A DNA stretch of 6,254 nt from an uncultured Actinoplanes sp. (GCA_934667465.1 CAKUMG010000372.1:1-6254); one strand, 5' to 3'; numbered from the stretch's first letter, positions 1-6,036 are shown. Translations and numbers: made by a program. The notes: a model not told the origin generated them from the sequence alone.

Positions 1-1631
1 TCACCCGCCTGGACGTGCTGCCCAGCGGCCCGCTGCCGTCGAACCCCTACGAGCTGGTCGAGTCCGCCCGCATGGACGCGGTCCTCGCCGAGGCCCGCGA
101 GCGCTACCAGGGCATCCTCGACGGGCTGCGACAGGAGGTGGTCGAGCAGCAGTTCGCGGGCATGCGCGAGGCACTGCAGCGCGGCGACCCGGCGGCCGAG
201 GCGCGGCTGGCGGAGATGCTGGGCGACCTCAACGGCCTGCTGGGCAAGCACGCCCGGGGCGAGGAGACCGGCGACGCGTTCCGGCAGTTCATGGAGAAGC
301 ACGGCGACTTCTTCCCGGAGAAGCCCGCGAACGTCGAGGAGCTGATCGACTCGCTGGCCCGGCGGGCCGCCGCGGCGGAGCGGCTGATGCGCTCGCTCAG
401 CTCGCAGCAGCGCGAGGAGCTGTCGCGGCTGATGGACCAGGCGTTCGGCGACGGGCCGCTGCGCGGGCAGATGGCCGAGCTGACCGACAACCTGCGCGCG
501 CTGCGCCCCGGCCTCGGCTGGGGGCGCGGCGAGCAGATGCGCGGCCGCGAGGACCTCGGCTACGGCGACGCGACCGCGGCCCTGGAGGACATCGGCGAGC
601 TCGACGACCTGCTCGAGCAGCTCGACCAGGACCGGCCCGGCGCCACGCTCGACGACCTCGACGTGGAGGCCGTGGAGCGCCAGCTCGGCCGGGGCGCCGC
701 CGACGACGTGCGGCGGCTGCGCGAGCTCGAGCGGGAGCTGCGCCGGCAGGGCTGGGTCACCCGCGACGACGACGGGCTGACGCTGTCGCCCAAGGCGCTG
801 CGCCGGCTCGGGCGCACCGCGCTGGCCCAGGTCTTCCGCGACCTGGGCGGCAAGCAGCGCGGCGAGCACGACCTGCGCGACGCCGGGGCGGCCGGTGACC
901 TGATCGGGTCGTCGCGGCGCTGGCAGTACGGCGACGAGCAGCCCCTCGACGTCGTGCGCACGATCGGCAACGCGGTCCGCCGCGGCGCCGGCACGGGCAG
1001 GCTGCCGGTGCGGCTGCTGCCGGAGGACTTCGAGGTCGCCGAGACGGAGCGGCGCGCCTCCGCCGTGGTGGCGCTCTGCGTCGACCTGTCCTTCTCGATG
1101 TTCCAGGACGGGCGGTGGGGGCCGATGAAGCAGACCGCCCTGGCCCTGTCGCACCTGGTCGCGACGAAGTTCCCGCAGGACTCGCTGCAGATCATCGGCT
1201 TCAACCGGTACGCGATGCCGCTGAGCCAGGGCGAGCTGACAGCCATCGAGCCCGACCTGGCCAAGGGCACCAACCTGCAGCACGCGCTCAAGCTGGCGGG
1301 CCGCCACCTGCGCCGGCACCCGGGCGCGGAGCCGGTGGTCCTGGTCGTCACCGACGGGGAGCCGACGGCGCACCTCGAGGCCGACGGGGACGCGACGTTC
1401 AACTGGCCCACGCTGCCGGAGACGGTCGAGGCGACGGTGCTCGAGGTCGACCACCTCACCCGGTACGGCGCGACGCTCAACCTGTTCATGCTGGGCGACG
1501 ACCCGGGGCTGCGCCGCTTCGTGGACGCGGTGGCCCGGCGCAGCGGGGGACGGGTGTTCAGCCCGGAGGCCGAGGAGCTCGGCGCCTACGTGGTGGACGA
1601 CTACGTGCGCAGCCGCCGCGGCAAGCGCTGA
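1..1631 (+). CDS. VWA domain-containing protein (ChlD/CoxE-like), 5' truncated by the window edge
   Basis: Codons run in frame from position 3 (542 visible residues) to a TGA at 1629-1631. The C-terminal ~190 residues are a VWA fold with a complete metal-ion-dependent adhesion site: DLSFS (DxSxS, Asp codon 1083-1085), the Thr of KGTN (1269-1271) and the Asp of VTDGEP (1353-1355). A long charged, mostly helical region rich in Glu, Arg and Leu precedes it, containing FMEKHGDFFPE and SPKALRRLG. I recall both from actinobacterial VWA proteins of the Rv0959 type, which are roughly 600-700 residues and extend further N-terminally. The first in-frame GTG (position 15) is therefore probably internal, and the true start lies upstream. 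Family members often sit beside a MoxR/ChlI-like AAA+ ATPase and may act as its metal-dependent adaptor. No such ATPase is visible here, so the specific role is unknown. No signal peptide or membrane segment is seen, so it is probably cytoplasmic. Confidence 0.9.
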   Translation, partial: TRLDVLPSGPLPSNPYELVESARMDAVLAEARERYQGILDGLRQEVVEQQFAGMREALQRGDPAAEARLAEMLGDLNGLLGKHARGEETGDAFRQFMEKHGDFFPEKPANVEELIDSLARRAAAAERLMRSLSSQQREELSRLMDQAFGDGPLRGQMAELTDNLRALRPGLGWGRGEQMRGREDLGYGDATAALEDIGELDDLLEQLDQDRPGATLDDLDVEAVERQLGRGAADDVRRLRELERELRRQGWVTRDDDGLTLSPKALRRLGRTALAQVFRDLGGKQRGEHDLRDAGAAGDLIGSSRRWQYGDEQPLDVVRTIGNAVRRGAGTGRLPVRLLPEDFEVAETERRASAVVALCVDLSFSMFQDGRWGPMKQTALALSHLVATKFPQDSLQIIGFNRYAMPLSQGELTAIEPDLAKGTNLQHALKLAGRHLRRHPGAEPVVLVVTDGEPTAHLEADGDATFNWPTLPETVEATVLEVDHLTRYGATLNLFMLGDDPGLRRFVDAVARRSGGRVFSPEAEELGAYVVDDYVRSRRGKR

Positions 1632-1644
1632 TGTGATCTTGAAC

Positions 1645-1679
1645 GCGGCCGTGGGCGAGGTGACGGCGCTCACGGCCGC
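1645..1679. terminator. Strong hairpin between convergent genes, probable bidirectional terminator
   Basis: GCGGCCGTG (1645-1653) is perfectly complementary to CACGGCCGC (1671-1679). The stem extends inward through one G-U pair and three G-C pairs to 13 bp, around a 9-nt loop (1658-1666). It starts 13 bp after the VWA stop codon and lies 33 bp beyond the ynfA stop on the other strand, so it can serve both genes. There is no T-tract on either side, which is common for actinobacterial terminators. A smaller stem, GGGG/CCCC (1694-1697 with 1703-1706), lies closer to the ynfA stop. Termination itself is inferred from position and stem strength. Confidence 0.7.
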
Positions 1680-1712
1680 CCGCAAGAGCGATGGGGGAGC
1701 GACCCCGGCGGG

Positions 1713-2045
1713 TCAGGCGCGCGGGGCGTACATGATGACGGCGACGCCGGCGAGACAGAGCAGCGCGCCGAGCACGTCGTAGCGGTCGGGGCGGTACCCG
1801 TCGGCGACCATGCCCCAGAGCAGCGACCCGGCCACGAAGACCCCGCCGTAGGCGGCGAGGATGCGGCCGAACTGGGCGTCGGGCTGCAGCGTGGCGACGA
1901 AGCCGTAGAGCCCCAGCGCGATCACCCCCGCGCCGATCCAGGCCCACCCCCGGTGCTCGCGCACGCCCTGCCACACCAGCCACGCCCCGCCGATCTCCGC
2001 GACCGCGGCCAGCAGGAACAGCAGGATCGAGCGCAGCACGAGCAT
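1713..2045 (-). CDS. YnfA family (UPF0060) small membrane protein
   Basis: A 110-residue, very hydrophobic protein with four predicted membrane segments (about residues 4-26, 32-52, 60-80 and 88-106). It resembles E. coli YnfA (108 residues) along its whole length: an AEIGG motif in the first helix, then [19 protein letters not shown] in the middle, matching the family's LHP...GR.YAAYGG core, then YD..GAL in the last helix. YnfA proteins resemble small multidrug resistance (SMR) transporters, and some are reported to affect drug efflux, but the substrate here is unknown. The start is uncertain. The ATG at 2045 has no well-spaced Shine-Dalgarno site, and AGGAGG lies 21 nt upstream. The in-frame GTG at codon 3 would give 108 residues and place the AEIG glutamate at residue 15, as in E. 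coli. It is convergent with the VWA gene and divergent from the pgsA2-like operon, so it is probably transcribed alone. Confidence 0.88.
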   Translation of the reverse strand: MLVLRSILLFLLAAVAEIGGAWLVWQGVREHRGWAWIGAGVIALGLYGFVATLQPDAQFGRILAAYGGVFVAGSLLWGMVADGYRPDRYDVLGALLCLAGVAVIMYAPRA

Positions 2046-2154
2046 GCGCCCACGGTAGTCACCTATCCTCCTAGGACGATCAACAGGGTGTGCCGTCGGT
2101 AACAGGCGGGGAACAGCCCGGCACGGGGTGCGAGGAACCGTCGGCGGGGCTGGA

Positions 2155-2160
2155 TATAGT
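2155..2160 (+). promoter_or_regulatory. Candidate -10 element for the pgsA2-DUF881-sbp operon
   Basis: TATAGT matches the bacterial -10 consensus at five of six positions and stands out in this GC-rich region. No good -35 hexamer lies 16-18 bp upstream (the sequence there is around GAGGAACC), so recognition would depend mostly on the -10 or on another factor. A start near 2167 would give a leader of about 100 nt before the GTG at 2270. The opposite strand of the same AT-rich patch (TATATC) could also serve ynfA. Confidence 0.35.
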
Positions 2161-2172
2161 GGCTCGTCGAGT

Positions 2173-2215
2173 GACCGGTCCGGCATTCGTGGCCGCGGGG
2201 GCGGCCCGGCCGGTC
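2173..2215 (+). promoter_or_regulatory. Potential leader hairpin upstream of the pgsA2-like gene
   Basis: GGCCGC (2191-2196) and GCGGCC (2201-2206) form a perfect 6-bp stem with a GGGG loop. An outer pairing of GACCGG (2173-2178) with CCGGTC (2210-2215) could enclose it. If transcription starts at the candidate -10 at 2155-2160, the structure lies in the 5' leader. It matches no riboswitch that I recognise. Short GC stems arise easily by chance at this base composition, so function is uncertain. Confidence 0.3.
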
Positions 2216-2227
2216 GGTGACGTCCCC

Positions 2228-2265
2228 GGGCGGGGGTCCGGGGGCCCGGCTTGGGGGAGAGGGGG
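2228..2265 (+). promoter_or_regulatory. Five G-tracts overlapping the ribosome binding site (potential G-quadruplex)
   Basis: G-tracts lie at 2228-2230, 2232-2236, 2240-2244, 2253-2257 and 2261-2265, separated by 1, 3, 8 and 3 nt. The last two tracts, joined by AGA, form the purine-rich ribosome binding site of the GTG start at 2270. The pattern nearly meets the usual G3+N1-7 rule; one loop is 8 nt. Folding in the mRNA could hide the ribosome binding site of the first gene of the operon. Folding and regulation are inferred. Confidence 0.4.
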
Positions 2266-2269
2266 CGCC

Positions 2270-2884
2270 GTGCCGCAGCAGGCTGCGCCGGTGCAGGCCG
2301 CCAACCGCATCTGGACCATCCCCAACGTGATCAGCTTCGTGCGCCTGCTGGGCGTGCCGCTGTTCCTCTATCTCCTGCTCGGCCCGGAGAACGACGTGGC
2401 CGCCGTGATCGTGCTCGCGATCGGCGGCACCACCGACTGGGTCGACGGCTACATCGCGCGGCGGATGAACTCGGTGAGCCGGCTCGGCGAGCTGCTCGAC
2501 CCGTTCGCCGACCGGCTGTACATCCTGGCCACGCTGGTCGGCTTCACGATCCGCGAGGTCGTGCCCTGGTGGCTGACCGTGGCGCTGCTGGCGCGCGAGG
2601 CGGTGCTCGCGGTGGCGTTGCTGGTGCTGCGCCGGCACGGGCACGGGCCGCCGCCGGTGCACTACGTCGGCAAGAGCGGCACGTTCGTGCTGCTGGCGGC
2701 GTTCCCGATCCTGTTGCTGGCGCATGCCGTGCCCTCGATCGAGGTGTGGGCGCTGCCGGTCGGGTGGGGGCTGGCCTGGTGGGCGCTCGGCCTGTACTGG
2801 GCCGCCGCCGTGCTCTACCTGGCCCAGGCCCGGGTGCTGCTGCGGGGTGACCGCGGACCGGCCCGCGAGGCTGTCGCCGGATGA
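2270..2884 (+). CDS. CDP-alcohol phosphatidyltransferase family protein (PgsA2-like)
   Basis: A 204-residue integral membrane enzyme with about six membrane segments. The complete CDP-alcohol phosphotransferase signature D-x2-D-G-x2-A-R-x8-G-x3-D-x3-D runs from Asp56 to Asp81: D56, D59, G60, A63, R64, G73, D77, D81. All four metal-binding or catalytic aspartates are present. Enzymes of this family move a phosphatidyl group from CDP-diacylglycerol to an alcohol such as glycerol-3-phosphate. The acceptor cannot be read from the motif. Gene order matches M. tuberculosis pgsA2 (Rv1822), whose exact product is also unsettled, so phosphatidylglycerophosphate synthase is only one possibility. The frame is open further upstream (to a possible start at 2090). 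I chose GTG 2270 because it follows the AGAGGGGG ribosome binding site and because the upstream residues are low-complexity Gly/Ala/Pro with no family likeness. Its TGA overlaps the next ATG as ATGA, so translation is probably coupled. Confidence 0.9.
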   Translation: MPQQAAPVQAANRIWTIPNVISFVRLLGVPLFLYLLLGPENDVAAVIVLAIGGTTDWVDGYIARRMNSVSRLGELLDPFADRLYILATLVGFTIREVVPWWLTVALLAREAVLAVALLVLRRHGHGPPPVHYVGKSGTFVLLAAFPILLLAHAVPSIEVWALPVGWGLAWWALGLYWAAAVLYLAQARVLLRGDRGPAREAVAG

Positions 2885-3903
2885 CCGGCCCCGACAGCCG
2901 GACGACCGGGCACGACGCCCCGGCCGGTCGGCAGCAGCCGGGCGCCGGCCAAGCCCGGGATGCCGGGAACGCAGGTGAGCAGGGGAAACAGCCCCAGCAG
3001 CGCACCTTCACCCCCGACTTCCTGACCGCGCTGTTCCAGAACCCGCTGGACCCGGGCTACGCGGAGGCCGCCGCCCGGCGCGCCCGCGGTGAGGGCCCGG
3101 GACCCGCCCGCCGCAGGGTGCTCAGCGGCGTCACCGCGCTCACCCTCGCCGCGCTGGGGTTCCTGCTCGTGGTCGCCTATCAGGAGACCGTGGCGGCCGA
3201 GCCGGCCCGGGCGCAGGCCCGGCAGACGCTCATCGACCAGATCGAGAGCCGCCGCGCGGCGAACACGGCGCGGCAGGCCGAGGCGGAGCGGCTGCGCCTG
3301 GAGGTCGGGGAGTTGCGGGAGAAGCAGCTCGGCGGTGCGGCGGTGGCGCGGCTGCGGGAGATGGCGGCGGAGAGCGGGCTGGCTGCGGTACGTGGTTCCG
3401 GCGCCCGGATCACCGTCGGCGACGGCCCGGCCTCGGTCGACGAGGTCACCGGCCGGCGGGACAACGAGTCGCTGATCCGCGACACCGATCTGCAGCGGGC
3501 GACGAACGCGCTGTGGGCGGCCGGTGCGGAGGCGATCGCGATCAACGGGCAGCGGCTGACCGCGACGTCGACGATCCGGCAGGCGGGCGAGGCGATCCTT
3601 GTCGACTTCCGGCCGGTGACGACGCCGTACCAGGTGGTCGCGATCGGCCCGGACTCGCTGGCCGGGGACTTCGGTGAGGGCGTCGGCGGCACCTACTTCC
3701 GGGCGCTCAACAAGGAGTACGGCATCTCGTACGACGTCACGGCCGTCGGTCCCGTGACGTTGCAGGCGGCGGCGGAGCCCACGTTGCGCCAGGCCACCCC
3801 GGTCACGCCCGCCCCTTCCAGCTCGTCGGCCGCGCGCAGACCGGGGAGCGGCAGCACCGGGTCCACCACCATCGAACCCACTCCGTCGGAAGGCGGCAGA
3901 TGA
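2881..3903 (+). CDS. DUF881 family membrane protein, first paralogue (Rv1823-like)
   Basis: 340 residues. The cytoplasmic N-terminus of about 78 residues is Gln/Gly/Ala-rich and holds the motif FTPDFLTALFQNPLDPGYA (43-61). A single membrane segment follows (about 80-101), preceded by basic ARRR, which suggests an N-in topology. A probable coiled coil spans 105-165 (EAERLRLEVGELREKQL), then the extracytoplasmic DUF881 domain (about 167-296) with ARITVGDG, an INGQRL turn and YQVVAIG. The C-terminal tail (297-340) is Ser/Thr/Pro-rich and disordered. The biochemical function of DUF881 is unknown. Relatives (YlxW/YlxX) are encoded beside sbp, ftsA and ftsZ in Bacillus, so an envelope or division role is plausible. 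The ATG start overlaps the previous stop and has GAGG at 2867-2870. The stop overlaps the sbp start as ATGA. Confidence 0.9.
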   Translation: MTGPDSRTTGHDAPAGRQQPGAGQARDAGNAGEQGKQPQQRTFTPDFLTALFQNPLDPGYAEAAARRARGEGPGPARRRVLSGVTALTLAALGFLLVVAYQETVAAEPARAQARQTLIDQIESRRAANTARQAEAERLRLEVGELREKQLGGAAVARLREMAAESGLAAVRGSGARITVGDGPASVDEVTGRRDNESLIRDTDLQRATNALWAAGAEAIAINGQRLTATSTIRQAGEAILVDFRPVTTPYQVVAIGPDSLAGDFGEGVGGTYFRALNKEYGISYDVTAVGPVTLQAAAEPTLRQATPVTPAPSSSSAARRPGSGSTGSTTIEPTPSEGGR

Positions 3904-4232
3904 TTCCCGTAGTCGCCCTGATAGCCGGTGTCGTGCTCGGCATCGTCTTCCACCCCACCGTTCCGCCGGCCCTGGAGCCGTACCTGCCGATCGCGGTGGT
4001 CGCGGCGCTGGACGCGGTGTTCGGCGGGGTCCGGGCGAAGCTGGACGGCATCTTCGACGACAAGCAGTTCGTCGTGTCGTTCATCGCCAACGTGGTGGTG
4101 GCGGCGCTGATCGTCTATCTGGGCGACCAGCTGGGCGTCGGCGGGCAGCTCTCCACCGGTGTGGTGGTGGTGCTCGGCGTGCGCATCTTCGGCAACGTGG
4201 CGGCCATCCGGCGTCACCTGTTCCGGGCGTGA
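3900..4232 (+). CDS. sbp: Small basic protein Sbp (DUF1290 family)
   Basis: 110 residues with up to four hydrophobic segments (about 2-18, 28-44, 57-76 and 82-98). The family core FGGVRAKLDGIFDDKQFVVS (41-60) and the LGDQLGVGGQLSTGVVVVLG stretch (74-93) identify it. The C-terminus ends in a basic RRHLFRA tail. Despite the family name, Lys/Arg (7) and Asp/Glu (6) are nearly balanced here. The molecular function is unknown. The gene lies between DUF881 genes in Actinobacteria and beside DUF881 genes near ftsAZ in Firmicutes, suggesting that Sbp and DUF881 proteins form a membrane complex (inference). The ATG start overlaps the preceding stop and has GGAAGG at 3888-3893, 6 nt upstream. A 4-bp gap separates the stop from the next gene. 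Confidence 0.93.
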   Translation: MIPVVALIAGVVLGIVFHPTVPPALEPYLPIAVVAALDAVFGGVRAKLDGIFDDKQFVVSFIANVVVAALIVYLGDQLGVGGQLSTGVVVVLGVRIFGNVAAIRRHLFRA

Positions 4233-4236
4233 GGTC

Positions 4237-5466
4237 ATGACAGACGACGACCGCGACCGTACGCCGGAGGCACCGCGCCCGCCGGACCAGCCGCGCCCCG
4301 CCATCGACCCGGACGGCCCGACCGTCCCGATGGCGCGGCCCAAGCTGCCCCCACCGCCCGCCGAGCCGTCAGTCCCCGAGCCGGCCCCGGCCCCCGCGGA
4401 CCCGTCCGGCCCCGAACCCGGGACCGTGGGGGCACCATCCGTGCCCTCCGGGCCCGCGCCCGCGGACCAGGGTCGCGCCGAGCCGGGCGAAGAAACGGTT
4501 CAGCTCAGCGCGAAGGATCTGACCCCGCAGCCGGCCCCGCCCGTCCCGGAGCCGGTCACCACGCCGGCCCCGCCCGTGGCCGAGCCGGTCACGCCGGATG
4601 GCCCGTCCCGGGTCACGGCCGGCGCCCCGGCCGGCGCTTCACCCGTACCAGTGACTCCCGCAGTGCCGACCCCCGGCCCGGAGCCCCGGCAGCACGACAG
4701 CGCCCCGCAGTCCCCGGGTGGCCGGAAAGACAGCGCGCCGGGCGAGGGGGAGACGGCCAAGCCGGTGGCCAGGCGGCTGTCGTCGGCGGGTGCGCTGATC
4801 GGTGTGCTGCTGGCGTTGTTCGGTTTCACGCTGGTCGTGCAGCTGCGCAGCAACGACGACAACTCCGAGCTCGCCTCGGCCCGTCAGGAGGACCTGGTCC
4901 GGATCCTGAGCGACCTGGAGGCGCGTGACCAGCGGTTGCAGCAGGACATCACGTCGCTGGACGACAGCCGCCGGCAGCTGACCTCCGGGGTGGCGGGCCG
5001 CGAGGCCGCCCTCGAGGAGGCGGACAAGCGGGCGGCGGAGCTGGGTCTGCTGTCGGGGACGCTGCCGGGGCGCGGGCCCGGGCTGGTGGTGACGCTGGCG
5101 GCGGAGGATCAGGAGATCAAGGCGTCGGCGATCCTGAACGCGGTGCAGGAGTTGCGCGGTGCGGGCGGCGAGGTGATGCAGCTCGTCGGTGACAACGGGG
5201 TTGCCGTGCGTATCGTGGCGTCGTCGTATTTCGTGGACGCGGCGGGCGGGTCGATCGTGGTGGACGGGCAGCAGCTCAGCGGCCCGTACGTGCTGACGGT
5301 GATCGGGGACGGGCCGACCATGCAGACGGCGCTGCAGATCCCCGGTGGGGTGGTGGCGTCGGTGAGCCAGGGCGGCGGTAACGTGACCATGGAGCAGCGC
5401 GCCACGGTCGACGTGACCGCGGTGCGTCAAGCTGCCAGCCTGCAATACGCGCGTCCGGTCGATTGA
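4237..5466 (+). CDS. DUF881 family membrane protein, second paralogue, with long Pro-rich N-terminal arm (Rv1825-like)
   Basis: 409 residues. Residues 1-175 form a disordered cytoplasmic arm dominated by Pro, Ala, Glu and Asp, with two tandem PAPPVxEPVT copies (99-119). Basic KPVARR precedes one membrane segment (about 182-202). A coiled coil spans about 210-271 (QEDLVRILSDLEARDQRLQQ). The extracytoplasmic DUF881 domain (about 274-404) includes LPGRGPGLVVTL, EIKASAILNAVQELRGAGGE and a conserved GPYVLTVIGD. Unlike the first paralogue it ends just after the domain. ATG 4237 was chosen because it follows the sbp stop by 4 bp; the same frame is open further upstream inside sbp, but those residues are nonsense-like. 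The GAGG at 4231-4234 is only 2 nt from the ATG and overlaps the sbp stop, so initiation probably depends on coupling to sbp translation. Function is unknown; a partner of Sbp and the first DUF881 protein is inferred. Confidence 0.9.
   Translation: MTDDDRDRTPEAPRPPDQPRPAIDPDGPTVPMARPKLPPPPAEPSVPEPAPAPADPSGPEPGTVGAPSVPSGPAPADQGRAEPGEETVQLSAKDLTPQPAPPVPEPVTTPAPPVAEPVTPDGPSRVTAGAPAGASPVPVTPAVPTPGPEPRQHDSAPQSPGGRKDSAPGEGETAKPVARRLSSAGALIGVLLALFGFTLVVQLRSNDDNSELASARQEDLVRILSDLEARDQRLQQDITSLDDSRRQLTSGVAGREAALEEADKRAAELGLLSGTLPGRGPGLVVTLAAEDQEIKASAILNAVQELRGAGGEVMQLVGDNGVAVRIVASSYFVDAAGGSIVVDGQQLSGPYVLTVIGDGPTMQTALQIPGGVVASVSQGGGNVTMEQRATVDVTAVRQAASLQYARPVD
4531..4593 (+). repeat. Imperfect tandem repeat in the Pro-rich arm of the second DUF881 protein
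   Basis: Two 30-bp units (4531-4560 and 4564-4593), separated by one ACG codon, encode PAPPVPEPVT and PAPPVAEPVT. They differ at only a few bases. This suggests a recent local duplication in a disordered linker, where length is little constrained. Confidence 0.7.
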
Positions 5467-5494
5467 ACGGGCGCGCTTGTCGACGGAGGAACGA

Positions 5495-5875
5495 GTGATT
5501 CCCGAGGATCTTCGGTACACGGCCGAGCACGAGTGGGTGTCGGGCGACGGCACCGGACCCGTGCGCGTGGGCATCACCCACTTCGCGCAGGACGCGCTCG
5601 GCGACATCGTCTACGTGGACCTGCCCGAGGAGGGCACCGAGGTCCAGGCGGGCGACCAGTTCGGCGAGATCGAGTCGACCAAGAGCGTCTCGGAGATCTA
5701 CGCGCCGGTGTCGGGCACGGTGGTGGCGCGCAACGCGTCGCTGGCCGACGAGCCGGAGCTGATCAACGCCGAGCCCTATGCGGCCGGCTGGCTCGTGGAG
5801 ATCGCCCCGGAGGACCCGGCGTCGGTCGGCGCGCTGCTCGACGCCGCGGCCTACCAGGCCCTCACCGAGGGCTGA
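5495..5875 (+). CDS. gcvH: Glycine cleavage system H protein (lipoyl carrier)
   Basis: 126 residues, the usual size for GcvH. It carries the aminomethyl group on a lipoyl arm between the P, T and L proteins of the glycine cleavage system in the cytoplasm. Visible hallmarks are the N-terminal IPEDLRYTAEHEW, then VGITHFAQDALGDIVYVDLP, the lipoylation motif ESTKSVSEIYAPVSG with acceptor Lys63 (codon 5681-5683), and AEPYAAGWLVEI near the end. GTG 5495 is preferred because GGAGGA (5485-5490) lies 4 nt upstream; the in-frame TTG at 5477 lies before that site. The gene starts 28 bp after the second DUF881 gene and has its own strong ribosome binding site, so it probably ends the same transcript. gcvP, gcvT and lpd are not in the window. 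This isolated placement is also seen in mycobacteria (gcvH, Rv1826). Confidence 0.96.
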   Translation: MIPEDLRYTAEHEWVSGDGTGPVRVGITHFAQDALGDIVYVDLPEEGTEVQAGDQFGEIESTKSVSEIYAPVSGTVVARNASLADEPELINAEPYAAGWLVEIAPEDPASVGALLDAAAYQALTEG

Positions 5876-5884
5876 GCGAAGGCG

Positions 5885-5905
5885 CCCGATCGACGGGTTC
5901 CTTCT
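5885..5905 (+). terminator. Weak candidate terminator after gcvH
   Basis: CCCG (5885-5888) pairs with CGGG (5894-5897) around an ATCGA loop and is followed by pyrimidine-rich TTCCTTCT. The stem is only 4-5 bp, so termination would be partial at best. It lies between the gcvH stop and the next promoter. Confidence 0.25.
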
Positions 5906-5918
5906 CCCGCGCGTCCGG

Positions 5919-5947
5919 TTGCCCGCTATATCGGCGCTGACTAGGCT
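5919..5947 (+). promoter_or_regulatory. Probable housekeeping-sigma promoter for the GarA-like gene
   Basis: TTGCCC (5919-5924) and TAGGCT (5942-5947) are separated by exactly 17 bp. This fits the actinobacterial principal sigma factor pattern (TTGACN, then TAGNNT). Transcription would start near 5954, giving a leader of about 150 nt before the ATG at 6103. It lets the FHA gene be expressed independently of the membrane-gcvH operon. Confidence 0.65.
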
Positions 5948-5962
5948 CGCGGGGCACCTGTA

Positions 5963-5990
5963 GAACCGTTATTACTTCGAAACCGATAGT
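5963..5990 (+). promoter_or_regulatory. AT-rich direct repeat just downstream of the promoter
   Basis: AACCGTTA and AACCGATA recur 17 bp apart (about 5964 and 5981) around a TTCGAA palindrome, in an unusually AT-rich island. It lies about 10-35 nt after the predicted transcription start. That position suits an operator or leader element. No known regulator site is recognised, so function is inferred. Confidence 0.3.
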
Positions 5991-6005
5991 CGTGCGTCCG
6001 GGCCT

Positions 6006-6036
6006 CCGGGCAGCGGCGGCGGGGGCGCTGCTCCGG
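6006..6036 (+). promoter_or_regulatory. Stable leader hairpin upstream of the GarA-like gene
   Basis: CCGG-GCAGCG (6006-6015) pairs with CGCTGC-T-CCGG (6026-6036), giving ten base pairs with a single bulged T and a G-rich 10-nt loop. It ends 66 nt before the start codon. There is no T-tract after it, so it may be a leader structure, or a terminator for read-through from gcvH. Confidence 0.4.

Noticed and set aside
15..17. GTG as the true start of the VWA protein
   Set aside because: The frame stays open to the window edge, family members carry a longer N-terminus, and no ribosome binding site is seen in the few upstream bases.
560..1489. Long open frame on the minus strand inside the VWA gene
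   Set aside because: It is Ser/Arg-rich with no recognisable domain. It is the antisense shadow of a GC-rich gene whose plus-strand product has a complete MIDAS motif.
2134..2139. GGAACC as the -35 of an ECF sigma factor promoter
   Set aside because: No matching GTT-type -10 element is found at the required distance; the nearby TATAGT does not fit ECF spacing rules.
2090..2269. N-terminal extension of the phosphatidyltransferase from an ATG-like frame opening near 2090
   Set aside because: The residues are low-complexity and unlike the family, and the region contains the candidate promoter and leader. GTG 2270 has a better ribosome binding site.
2063..2725. Minus-strand open frame across the divergent intergenic region and the phosphatidyltransferase gene
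   Set aside because: It is rich in His, Gln and Arg without family likeness, and antisense to the intact CDP-alcohol transferase motif.
3693..4343. Minus-strand open frame over sbp
   Set aside because: Composition is typical of antisense reading (His, Asp and Arg runs), and it conflicts with the well-supported sbp gene.
5477..5479. TTG as the start of gcvH
   Set aside because: It lies upstream of the GGAGGA ribosome binding site, which is well placed for GTG 5495, and GcvH proteins normally begin close to the IPEDLRY motif.
4639..5607. 322-codon minus-strand open frame across the second DUF881 gene and the gcvH start
   Set aside because: The translation is low-complexity His/Arg/Pro with no domain. 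It crosses the junction of two clearly real plus-strand genes.
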